Source: Bog-532 sp963742865 (GTDB taxonomy: Bacteria; Actinomycetota; Actinomycetes; Streptosporangiales; Streptosporangiaceae). From it: a DNA stretch of 64,000 nucleotides. Position 1 is the stretch's first letter. Each line of letters opens with the position of its first letter. The DNA is taken from positions 385,590-449,589 of the forward strand of contig CAVUNW010000016.1 of the NCBI GenBank assembly GCA_963742865.1, in the 5' to 3' direction. Below the pieces are notes generated by a model that saw only the letters and a program-made list of their open reading frames with translations, had not been told where the DNA came from and did no database searches. This document shows positions 46,950 to 54,773 of this stretch, one piece after another. A program made the translations under genes and the position numbers.

Positions 46950-47545
46950 CAGCTCACCTCCATGCAGTCGCGCATCCGGATCAGGCCGTCCCGGATCCTG
47001 GTTTTGACGGTGCCGAGCGCGACGCCGAGAAGCTTCGCGACCTGCGGATAGGTGTAGCCCCCGTAATAGGCGAGCTTGACGGACTCTCGCTGTACCTCGG
47101 TTAGGCCGTCCAGGCACCGCCGGACGCGCTGGCTCTCGAGGCTGGCCTCGACGGCGTCCGCCACGTCGTCGGGACCGCTGACCGGGTCCGGTGCGACCTT
47201 CTGCTCCCGCTGGGCGGCGGAAGTCTCGGACCGGACCCGGTCAACAGCGCGGCGGTGGGCTATGGTCATCACCCACGAAATCCCGCCGCCCTTCGCGACG
47301 TCGAACCTCAACGCTGTCCGCCACACCTCCAGCAGTACCTCCTGCGCGACCTCCTCCGACTGCGCTGGGTCCCGGAGCACCTTCTTGATCAGCCCAAAGA
47401 CCGGAGCGCTGAGATCGTCGTAGACGGCCTCGAACGCGGCGTGATCGCCGCGCGCCACACGAGCCAGGAGACCCTCCAGGCCCTGGTCCCTCCCCTCCTC
47501 GGGACCAGGGCCCAGACGGGGCTGCCGCATGCGGGGTGTATCCAT
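46946..47545 (-). CDS. sigK: ECF RNA polymerase sigma factor SigK
   Basis: A 199-residue group IV sigma factor. Region 2 is AFEAVYDDLSAPVFGLIKKV and SEEVAQEVLLEVWRTALRFD; region 4 is LTEVQRESVKLAYYGGYTYP with QVAKLLGVALGTVKTRIRDG. ATG 47545 lies only eight bases after a SigK-like -10 element, suggesting a leaderless, self-activated transcript. It heads the leftward operon with its anti-sigma factor and lipid-modifying genes. The neighbourhood supports SigK rather than another ECF class. Confidence 0.88.
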   Translation of the reverse strand: MDTPRMRQPRLGPGPEEGRDQGLEGLLARVARGDHAAFEAVYDDLSAPVFGLIKKVLRDPAQSEEVAQEVLLEVWRTALRFDVAKGGGISWVMTIAHRRAVDRVRSETSAAQREQKVAPDPVSGPDDVADAVEASLESQRVRRCLDGLTEVQRESVKLAYYGGYTYPQVAKLLGVALGTVKTRIRDGLIRMRDCMEVSW

Positions 47546-47552
47546 GCCCCCT

Positions 47553-47579
47553 ATTCGAAGCAGATGGGCGATCGGATGG
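47553..47579 (-). promoter_or_regulatory. Candidate SigK promoter of sigK itself
   Basis: On the minus strand CCATCC (47579-47574), a 15-base spacer, then TCGAAT (47558-47553). Transcription would start at or next to the sigK ATG. Confidence 0.6.
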
Positions 47580-47593
47580 GTGAAAAATTGAGC

Positions 47594-47620
47594 CAATCTG
47601 CGGCCGTCCTGGTTCCGAAT
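47594..47620 (+). promoter_or_regulatory. Candidate SigK promoter of the molybdopterin gene
   Basis: CAATCT-N15-CCGAAT on the plus strand, with the same spacing as the other two sites. It is back to back with the sigK promoter (37 bp between the inner edges of the two motifs is not needed; they are adjacent). Leader of about 90 bases to GTG 47714. Confidence 0.5.
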
Positions 47621-47713
47621 CTGCACCGTGATGACGAGGCGGAGCCTAGCGGGTACTCGGAGCAGCCGGCCAGCGGCATAGCGCAGGAGAACGGCCAGGT
47701 CGGGGCGCCCGGC

Positions 47714-49350
47714 GTGCACACGGCCCGCAGTGCCCCTCCGGAGCGGGAGCCCGGCTGCGCGTGCTCGCGTCCGGTGTGCTTTCCGGCCTGCTGGCCGCGG
47801 CGGTGGCGCTGGGCGTGGCGGAACTGGTGGCGGGCCTGACTGGTCCGCTGTCCAGCCCGGTGGTCGCCGTCGGCGGCGTCGCGATCGACCTGACGCCGGT
47901 GCCGGTCAAGGACTTCGCGATCGCGCACTTCGGCAGCAACGACAAGTTCGTGCTTGAGACGGGAATCCTGTCCTGCTGGCGGTTTTCGCCGCGTGATCGG
48001 GGTGCTGGCGCTCCGCTGGCTCGCCGCACGGGCTGGCCGGGCTGGCGGTCTTCGGCGCGCTCGGGGTCAGCGCCGCGCTGACCCGCCCGGCCGCGGGGCC
48101 TGCCGACGCGCTGCCGGCGATAGTGGGCGTGGCGGCCGGGGCGGCGCTGGCGCTGCTGGTCCGGGCGGCTGCGGGCCGGCCGCGGTCGCACTCAGCCGGC
48201 GAGCAAGCGAGTCCGGCGTGGCGCGCGAGACAAGCGGGCAGCGCGGAGCCGCCCGAGCCCGGATGCCGGCGGGGCTGGCCAGGCGGCAGTTCCTCATGGT
48301 GAGCGCCGGGGCGGCCATCGCCGCCGCGGCGGCGCGGCGGGACCGGCGACCTGCTGCTGCGCCGGTTCAGCGTGGCGGCGGCCCGGGCCCAGGTGCGGCT
48401 GCCCGCCGCGGCCAAAACCGCCCCGCCGGTCCCGGCCGGCGCGGAGCTGCCGATCGCGGGGCTGAGCCCGTTCTTCACGCCGGACGCCAGCTTCTACCGG
48501 GTGGACACCGACCTGGTCGTCCCCCAGATCTCGCCCGAGCAGCTGGACGCTGCGCATCACGGGCATGGTCGACCGGGAGATCGAGCTGACGTTCGCGGAC
48601 CTGCTCGGGCTGCCGCTCATCGAGCACGACATGACCCTGGTCTGCGTCTCTAACGAGGTCGGCGGGCCGTACGCGGGCAATGCCCGGTGGCTGGGAGCGA
48701 GCCTTCCCGCGCTGCTCGCGCCGGGCGGGCATCCAGCGCGGCGCCGACCAGGTGCTCGTCGCGGAGGTGCCGACGGGATGACGATCTCCACCCCGGTCGA
48801 CACGATCATGGACGGCCGCAAGGCGCTGGTCGCGGTCGGCATGAACGGCGCAGCCGCTCCCGCTCGAGCACGGCTTCCCCGCTCGGCATGCTGGTGCCCG
48901 GGCTGTACGGCTACGTGTCGGCCACCAAGTGGGTCACCAGCCTGGAAGTGACCACCTTCGCTCGCGAGCAGGCCTACTGGACCCAGCGCGGCTACGCCGC
49001 CGCGGGCGCCGATCATGACCGAGTCGCGGATCGACGTGCCCGGGCCGCTCGCCCAGCTCAAGGCGGGCCAGGTGCACCGTGGCCGGGGTGGCCTGGGCCC
49101 CGCACCGCGGCATCTCGGCGGTGCGAGCTCAACGTGGACGGCGGCCCCTGGCACGCGGCCCGGCTGGCCGCCGCCGACGGCACCGATACCTGGCGTCAGT
49201 GGTCGTGGGCCTGGGACGCCCCGCCCGGCCTGCACACCCTCCAGGTCCGCGCCGCCGACGGAACCGGCGCGCTGCAGACCTCGCACCGCGGCCTGGGCCG
49301 TTCCCAGCGGCGCCACCGGCTGGGACTCGGTGGTGGTCACGGTGACCTGA
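47714..49350 (+). pseudogene. Membrane-bound molybdopterin-dependent (sulfite-oxidase-like) oxidoreductase, many frameshifts
   Basis: N-terminal membrane segments (VLASGVLSGLLAAAVALGVA, PAIVGVAAGAALALLVRAAA), then LARRQFLMVSAGAAIAAAAA, then the catalytic domain: FFTPDASFYRVDTDLVVPQI, LTFADLLGLPLIEHDMTLVC with VSNEVGG (the Cys binds molybdenum in this fold), YAGNARWLGASLPALLAPGG, GMLVPGLYGYVSATKWVTSL, and a C-terminal Ig-like domain ending WDSVVVTVT at 49350. At least seven indels. A partner of the fasciclin gene downstream. Confidence 0.7.
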
Positions 49351-49393
49351 CATCGCGCCCGGGCGCGCCGGGCCCGTCCGGGAGCCGCTCCAG

Positions 49394-50084
49394 GTGAACC
49401 GCAACACGATGATCAAGGAGTCACTATCGTTACCGGATAGCTTCTGGCTGTCTCCCCTTCGCCGCCGGGCTGGCCCTCGGCGCCGCCGCCTGCAGCTGAA
49501 CCGGCAGCACGTCGGCCTCGTCCTCGTCGGCCCCGTCGTCGGCGTCCGCCGCATCGGCCGCCGGCGTCCACCGCGTCGGCCATGCCATCCGGGTCCGCCT
49601 CGGCCGACGGCGGACTTCGGCCCGGCGTGCTCGGCGGTGCCGAAGAGCGGGGCCGGCAGCTTCACCGGGATGTCGACCGCACCGGTCGCGACCGCCGCCT
49701 CCGCCAACCCGGTCCTGTCCACGCTAGTCACCGCGGTCAAGAAGGCCGGGCTGGTCGACACGCTGAACTCGGCGAAGGACATCACGGTGTTCGCGCCGGA
49801 AAACTCGGCATTCGCCAAGATCCCGGCGGCGACGCTGGGCACGCGTGCTCGCGAACAAGGCTGAGCTCACGAAGATCCTCACCTACCACGTGGCGGCCGG
49901 CCGTTACACCCCGGCCGAGCTCGCCGCGGGCAAGCCGATCAAGACGCTGGAGGGCGGGACCGTCACCCCGGCCATGATGAACGGCGCGTACGCGGTGAAC
50001 GGCGCGCAGGTCGTGTGCGGCAACGTGCAGACCGCGAACGCCACCGTGTACATCATCAACACCGTCCTGATGCCGAAGTCCTAA
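49394..50084 (+). pseudogene. Fasciclin-domain lipoprotein (MPT70/83-like), frame broken
   Basis: From about 49394 a frame with a lipobox-like LALGAAAC lies near 49490 in a shifted frame, followed by a Ser/Ala-rich linker. The FAS1 domain reads FTGMSTAPVATAASANPVLS, LVTAVKKAGLVDTLNSAKDI, TVFAPENSAFAKIPAATLGT, then after a shift near 49845 LTKILTYHVAAGRYTPAELA and NATVYIINTVLMPKS. The H-box and the end are complete. In mycobacteria MPT70 and MPT83 are SigK targets. Confidence 0.78.
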
Positions 50085-50201
50085 CCGAGTTCGACTGGAC
50101 CGCGCCGGTGTTCCGTTCCGGCGAGCTTGGGCGGCGCGTACCCGGCCGGCGAGGGCCTGCCGCGCAGGCCGCCCCGTCGGATCGCCGGGATTTGCTATTT
50201 C

Positions 50202-50221
50202 GAAACTAGTCGTCTAGTTTC
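50202..50221. promoter_or_regulatory. Operator upstream of the aldo/keto reductase operon
   Basis: GAAACTAG-TCGT-CTAGTTTC, perfect eight-base arms, 55 bp before the reductase ATG and followed by TATAAT-like sequence (50222-50227). It is probably the site of the TetR protein encoded third in this operon. Confidence 0.65.
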
Positions 50222-50275
50222 TATAATGAAGAGTTAAGGCAGGCATACGGTTCGCGAAAGATGGAGGAGACGGGC

Positions 50276-51253
50276 ATGGAGACGGCACAGCTTGCGACCA
50301 CCAAACTCGGGCAGACCGGCATGGAGATCACCAGGGTCGGCTTCGGCGCCTGGGCGATCGGTGGCGGCGGATGGGAATTCGGCTGGGGCCCGCAGGACGA
50401 CGAGCAGTCGGTCGCGGCGATCCACCGGGCGCTCGAACTCGGCGTCAACTGGATCGACACCGCGGCCGGGTACGGGTTCGGCCGCTCGGAAGAGGTCGTC
50501 GGGAAGGCGCTGGAGGGCGTGGACCGGCGGCCGTACGTGTTCACCAAGGCGTCGCTGGTGGAGGGACCGGGCCGGCGGGTCATCCACAACCTGAAGCGCG
50601 ACTCGATCCTGCGGGAGGCGGAAGCCAGCCTGAAGCGGCTGCGCGCCGACGCCATCGACCTGTACCAGATCCACTGGCCCAACCCCGAGCCCGACATCGA
50701 GGAAGGCTGGGCGGCGCTCGCGGAGCTGAAGGCCCAGGGCATGGTCCGGCACATCGGCGTCTCGAACTTCACCGTTCCCCAGCTCCGCCGGATCGCCGCG
50801 ATCGCGCCGGTGGAAACGCTCCAGCCGCCGTACTCGCTGATCGACGGGGGCATCGAGGACGAGATCCTGCCCTATTGCCAGGACCAGGGGACCGGCGTCA
50901 TCGTCTACTCGCCGATGGCCTCCGGCCTGCTGACGGGCGCGATGACCGCCGAGCGGATCGCCGGGCTGCCCGACGACGACTGGCGTAAGCACGACGCCCG
51001 CTTCACCGAGCCGCAACTGCCGCGGCACCTGGCCCTCGTCGAGCGGCTCACCGCCGTGGCCCGCCGGCACGGGACGACCCCCGGCGCCGTCGCGGTGGCC
51101 TGGACCCTGCGCCACCCGGCCGTCGACGGCGCGATCGTGGGCCTGCGCCGGCCGGACCAGGCCGCCCCGATCATCGCCGCGGCCGGCCTGACGCTCAGCG
51201 ACGAGGACATCAGCCACATCAACGGCACCGTCAACCGCCCGGAAGCCCGGTGA
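50276..51253 (+). CDS. Aldo/keto reductase
   Basis: A 325-residue AKR: GFGAWAIGGGGWEFGWGPQD, catalytic Asp/Tyr in WIDTAAGYGFGRSEEVVGKA, Lys in VFTKASLVE, His in LYQIHWPNP, and a C-terminal VDGAIVGLRRPDQAA. ATG 50276 has GGAGGAG at proper spacing; ATG 50261 has none. It is followed by GTGA overlaps to a shortened dehydrogenase and a TetR gene. Substrate unknown. Confidence 0.9.
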   Translation: METAQLATTKLGQTGMEITRVGFGAWAIGGGGWEFGWGPQDDEQSVAAIHRALELGVNWIDTAAGYGFGRSEEVVGKALEGVDRRPYVFTKASLVEGPGRRVIHNLKRDSILREAEASLKRLRADAIDLYQIHWPNPEPDIEEGWAALAELKAQGMVRHIGVSNFTVPQLRRIAAIAPVETLQPPYSLIDGGIEDEILPYCQDQGTGVIVYSPMASGLLTGAMTAERIAGLPDDDWRKHDARFTEPQLPRHLALVERLTAVARRHGTTPGAVAVAWTLRHPAVDGAIVGLRRPDQAAPIIAAAGLTLSDEDISHINGTVNRPEAR

Positions 51254-51504
51254 GGGCCACGACCACGATCGGGTTCATTGGGCTGGGGGCGATGGGCAGC
51301 CGGATCGCCGGCCGGCTGCTCGCCTCCGGCCACCAGGTCTACGGCACCAACCGCACCGCAGCGAAGGCCGCACCACTGCCCTCGGCCCGGCTGGCGGACC
51401 GCATGCTGGATACCGCGGCCCGGCTAGGGTACGCGCACCGGGATGTCGCGGCGCTGTTCGATGTGCTGGCGCGACTGGACGAGGTGAGCGAGGAGGCGCC
51501 GTGA
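51250..51504 (+). CDS. Internally deleted 3-hydroxyisobutyrate/6-phosphogluconate dehydrogenase-like gene (84 aa)
   Basis: The first 40 residues (IGFIGLGAMGSRIAGRLLAS, GHQVYGTNRT) are the NAD-binding start of beta-hydroxyacid dehydrogenases. Residues 47-80 (RLADRMLDTAARLGYAHRDV, AALFDVLARL) are the C-terminus of the same family. About 200 residues between, including the catalytic Lys helix, are missing, yet the frame is preserved and GTGA overlaps exist on both sides. It cannot be an active dehydrogenase. It may persist for translational coupling. Confidence 0.7.
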   Translation: MRATTTIGFIGLGAMGSRIAGRLLASGHQVYGTNRTAAKAAPLPSARLADRMLDTAARLGYAHRDVAALFDVLARLDEVSEEAP

Positions 51505-52139
51505 CCGCTGCGCGCCCAGAACAACCGGGTACCACGGAGGCGGCCCGGCCCGGCCGTCCGCGTAGCGCGCGGGCGCGCGCCGCGATCCTGGCGGCCGCCA
51601 CGGACCTGCTGCTCACGCACGGCCTGGGCGCGGTGAGCATGGACACGCTGGCCGAGCGAGCCGGGGTCAGCAAGGCCACGATCTACCGGTGGTGGCCGTC
51701 CAAGGAACTGCTCGCGCTGGACGCGCTGTATCAGGAATCGGCGGCCAGCCAGCCGCGCCGGCCCGACACCGGAACCGTGCGCGGTGATCTGCTGGCCCTG
51801 CTGCAGCCGTGGGCGCGGCTGGTCACCAGCCGCCCGTACGGGCGGCTGATCGCGGCGCTGGTGACCCAGGCGCAGACCGATCCGGAGTTCGGCCGTCAGT
51901 ACCGGGCGCACTTCGTGGAGCCGCGCCGGGAGGAGGCAGCAGCCGTGCTGCGGCGCGGCATCGAGCGCGGCGAGATTCCGCCGGGGAACCGGACCGAGGT
52001 GGCGCTGGACCTGCTGTACGGCCCGCTCTACCACCGGCTGCTGCACGGCCACGCCCCGCTGGACGACGCCTTCGTCACCGAGGTCGTCGACATCACGCTG
52101 GCCGGGCTCAGCGGGGGATGCGGGCCAGCATCACGGTGA
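51501..52139 (+). CDS. TetR family transcriptional regulator
   Basis: A 212-residue protein: SARARAAILAAATDLLLTHG, then MDTLAERAGVSKATIYRWWP with the SKEL extension (HTH, about 45-68), and a C-terminal TetR_C_16-like domain. GTG 51501 overlaps the previous stop. It is the third gene of the reductase operon and probable autorepressor at 50202-50221. Its 3' end overlaps the convergent phosphatase gene by 32 bp. Confidence 0.88.
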   Translation: MTAARPEQPGTTEAARPGRPRSARARAAILAAATDLLLTHGLGAVSMDTLAERAGVSKATIYRWWPSKELLALDALYQESAASQPRRPDTGTVRGDLLALLQPWARLVTSRPYGRLIAALVTQAQTDPEFGRQYRAHFVEPRREEAAAVLRRGIERGEIPPGNRTEVALDLLYGPLYHRLLHGHAPLDDAFVTEVVDITLAGLSGGCGPASR

Positions 52140-53358
52140 CGTCGTCGTCGTGATGCAGCGACTCGACGAGTGAGTCGCAGGTGCCGGCCAGGTCGCCGTG
52201 CTCGCCGGAGATCGCGGCCTGCAGCGCCAGGATGCCGTGCTCGAACGATCGGGTCCGGCTCTCCACCAGGCCGTCGGTGTACAGCGCCAGGACGGCGCCC
52301 GGCGGCAGCTTGATCCGGACCTGGCCGAAGAGGCCGGTGCCCAGGCCGACCGGCATGCCCGCGGGCACCGCCGGGACGTACGACCGCCCGTCCGGCAGCG
52401 CCAGCACCGGTGCCAGGTAACCGGCCAGGCACATGGTGCAGGAGCCGTTCGCGGGATCGACGACCGCGTACACGCACGTCGCGCAGGTGCCGTCGGTCAG
52501 CGCCGCGGCTGTGCGATCCAGCCGCCGCATCATCTCGGCCGGGTCCAGGTCGAGGTCGGCCAGCGTGTGCGCGGCGGCGCGCAGCTGGGCCAGCAGCATG
52601 GCGGCCGCGGGCCCGTGTCCCATCACGTCGCCGACCACGAGCCCGGTCCGCATCCCGGGCAGTGCGACGATGTCCCACCAGTCCCCGCCCACCACCTCGC
52701 CGGGCGCCGGCGTGGAACGCCAGGCCACCTCGACCAGGTCGGGAACCGGCAGCGGCGCCGGAACCAGGCCCCGCTGCAGCGCCCGCTGGTCCTGCCGGTG
52801 CCGGGCGAACTCGGCGGCGTGCGCGATCCCGGTGCCCGCGCGCCGGGCCAGGTCGGCGATGACCGCGGTGTCGGCCTCGCTGAACGGGCCCCGGGCGCCG
52901 CCGCGCGAGGTCACCAGCACCCCGGTCACCTCACCGCCCGCGGTGACCGGAACCGCGAGGAACCAGGGGTGGTGGGAGAGCAGCTCCCGGCCCGCGGGGC
53001 GGATCCGCTTGAGCGTCACCACGTCGGGCCCGCTGAATACCTGCGGGAGGCCACGGGACAGGCAAATGCCGTAGGGCGAATCCACCGGGAAGGCGAACAC
53101 CTCGCCCGTGGGCAGCACGCTCTCGGCCAGGTGGCCGTCCCGCTGAATGAAGCGGCTGGCGAGCCTGCGCGTGACGAGCTGCCCGCTGTTCCCGTCGTGC
53201 CCGCGCTCCAGGACGAAGACCGCCCCGCCGTCGGAGAACTTCGGCACGATCATCTCCATCAGCAGCCCGGCGACGTCGCCCGTCTCCAGGCTGACGCCCA
53301 GCCACCGCTTATCCGCGCCGGAATCCGCGCGGCGGGCGGGGCCGGGATGGCCGGCCAT
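52108..53358 (-). CDS. GAF-PP2C (SpoIIE-type) serine/threonine phosphatase
   Basis: A 416-residue protein: N-terminal GAF-like sensor (about 20-190, LEMIVPKFSDGGAVFVLE-like strands), then a SpoIIE/RsbU phosphatase domain with GEVVGGDWWDIVALPG, TGLVVGDVMGHGPAAAMLLA, LALYTDGLVE and HHDDDVTVMLARIP. These Asp residues bind Mn/Mg. Such enzymes dephosphorylate anti-sigma antagonists in partner-switching. Start 53358 overlaps the methyltransferase stop (TAATG). Confidence 0.88.
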   Translation of the reverse strand: MAGHPGPARRADSGADKRWLGVSLETGDVAGLLMEMIVPKFSDGGAVFVLERGHDGNSGQLVTRRLASRFIQRDGHLAESVLPTGEVFAFPVDSPYGICLSRGLPQVFSGPDVVTLKRIRPAGRELLSHHPWFLAVPVTAGGEVTGVLVTSRGGARGPFSEADTAVIADLARRAGTGIAHAAEFARHRQDQRALQRGLVPAPLPVPDLVEVAWRSTPAPGEVVGGDWWDIVALPGMRTGLVVGDVMGHGPAAAMLLAQLRAAAHTLADLDLDPAEMMRRLDRTAAALTDGTCATCVYAVVDPANGSCTMCLAGYLAPVLALPDGRSYVPAVPAGMPVGLGTGLFGQVRIKLPPGAVLALYTDGLVESRTRSFEHGILALQAAISGEHGDLAGTCDSLVESLHHDDDVTVMLARIPR

Positions 53359-54179
53359 TACGGGTCGCCCGGCTTCCGCGCCACCCCGCCGAGGGTGTCG
53401 ACGTGCACGACGGGGAACGGCGCCGGATCCGGCCGCCACTCCGGCACGGGCACGATGCCGGGCGGTACCAGGTCCAGGCCGTCGAAGAAGCCGGCGATCT
53501 CCTCGGGGCTGCGGAGCTGGTAGGGCACCGCGCCGGTCTCGGCGTAGCTCTCGGCCGCCGCGATGTGGGCGTCACCCACCCGGACGCTGTCGGCGAGAGC
53601 GAGGTAACTGCCGGGCGGGAACGCGTCCAGCAGGCCGTGTACCACCGACCGCGCCGTCCCATAGTCGCTGATGTGGCCGAGCACCCCGATCAGCAGCAGC
53701 GCCACCGGCTGGGTCAGGTCCAGGGTCCGGGTCGCGGCCTTGAGGATGTCGTCCGGGTAACGCATGTCGGCGTCGACGTAGTCACAGGCGCCCTCCGGGC
53801 GGCTGGTCAGCAGCGCGCGGGCGTGCGCGAGCACGAGCGGGTCGTTGTCGACGTAGACGATCCGGGACTCCGGCGCGACGCGCTGGGCGATCTCGTGCGT
53901 ATTGTCAACGGCCGGGAGGCCGGTCCCGACGTCGAGGAACTGGCGCACTCCAGCCTCGGCGGCCAGGTAGCGGACGGCGCGGGCCATGAAGTAGCGCCCG
54001 GCCCGCGCGGTGTCCACGATGCCCGGGTAGATCTCGCGGTAGGTGTCCCCGGCGGCGCGGTCGACCGGATAGTGATCCTTGCCGCCCAGCCAGTAGTTCC
54101 AGATCCGGGCCGAATGCGGCACGGTCGTGTCAATCTTCGGTGAGGGCGGCACCTCGCGCACGGGACGGTCCTCGGTCAC
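53358..54179 (-). CDS. DUF574/SAV2177-type SAM-dependent methyltransferase-like protein
   Basis: A 273-residue member of the pfam04672 family abundant in Streptomyces and relatives: HSARIWNYWLGGKDHYPVDR at the N-terminus, FLDVGTGLPAVDNTHEIAQR (SAM motif I) and RIVYVDNDPLVLAHARALLT. Substrates are unknown for nearly all members. It is the upstream gene of a two-gene unit with the GAF-PP2C phosphatase, a recurrent type of pairing in developmental actinomycetes. Confidence 0.88.
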   Translation of the reverse strand: MTEDRPVREVPPSPKIDTTVPHSARIWNYWLGGKDHYPVDRAAGDTYREIYPGIVDTARAGRYFMARAVRYLAAEAGVRQFLDVGTGLPAVDNTHEIAQRVAPESRIVYVDNDPLVLAHARALLTSRPEGACDYVDADMRYPDDILKAATRTLDLTQPVALLLIGVLGHISDYGTARSVVHGLLDAFPPGSYLALADSVRVGDAHIAAAESYAETGAVPYQLRSPEEIAGFFDGLDLVPPGIVPVPEWRPDPAPFPVVHVDTLGGVARKPGDP

Positions 54180-54773
54180 GGTAAAACTCCCGATCAGATG
54201 ACGGCGCCGTTCAGCGGCCCGGACGGCGGCCTGCCCCGCCAGCGAGATTTATGCGTTCATCAATCGCTGCGGCCAGCGACTTTGTTGCTTCAGTCAATCG
54301 TAACGGGTGAAATCCTGCCCCCGTGCACCACGATATTGTCGTCTGCAACCGATTGCGAATTTCTTCTGATGCCGGAATTTGTCATTGTTGTTTCCTGGTC
54401 CGGATTCAGGCCGGAGGCCCGGACAGGCTGGGGAAAGCCGCGCCCGGTCCGTTGACCTTCACCATGCTCCCGCGCGGACGCCGCGAGGCCGCGGGCCGGC
54501 TCGGCTATGTCCGTTAAGCCGTAGCTCCCCTGGCGGCGAGCCCACATGGGCCTTGACCAGGAGAAACAATCCAAGCTCATGACTACGTAGTCATGTAATT
54601 TCAGTGATCAAGGGCGCTACCAGCTGCGCAAACACGTGGACTCATCGGCTTGGGGGGAACTTCGGGTTAAGAGGCAGGAAACGAGCCGGCGCGGCGGGTG
54701 ACGCGGCGCGGGACGGACGGTGATCAGGACAGGTGCGGCGGCGCCCGGCCGGAGCACGCGGGGGGGCGGGTGA
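54180..54773. other. 594-bp intergenic region
   Basis: No gene is convincing. It is less GC-rich than its surroundings in 54240-54400, where promoters for the leftward methyltransferase unit probably lie, and it contains one perfect 18-bp palindrome (54578-54595). Positions 54700-54780 carry a direct repeat (GGTGATCAGGACAGGTGCGG twice) reaching into the stop of the LLM gene. Confidence 0.5.
54578..54595. promoter_or_regulatory. Orphan 18-bp perfect palindrome
   Basis: CATGACTACGTAGTCATG. No regulator gene adjoins it. The ACTAC/GTAGT half-sites resemble BlaI- or MarR-type sites. It may respond to the BlaI-like protein at 5.6 kb or to a distant regulator. Confidence 0.5.
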
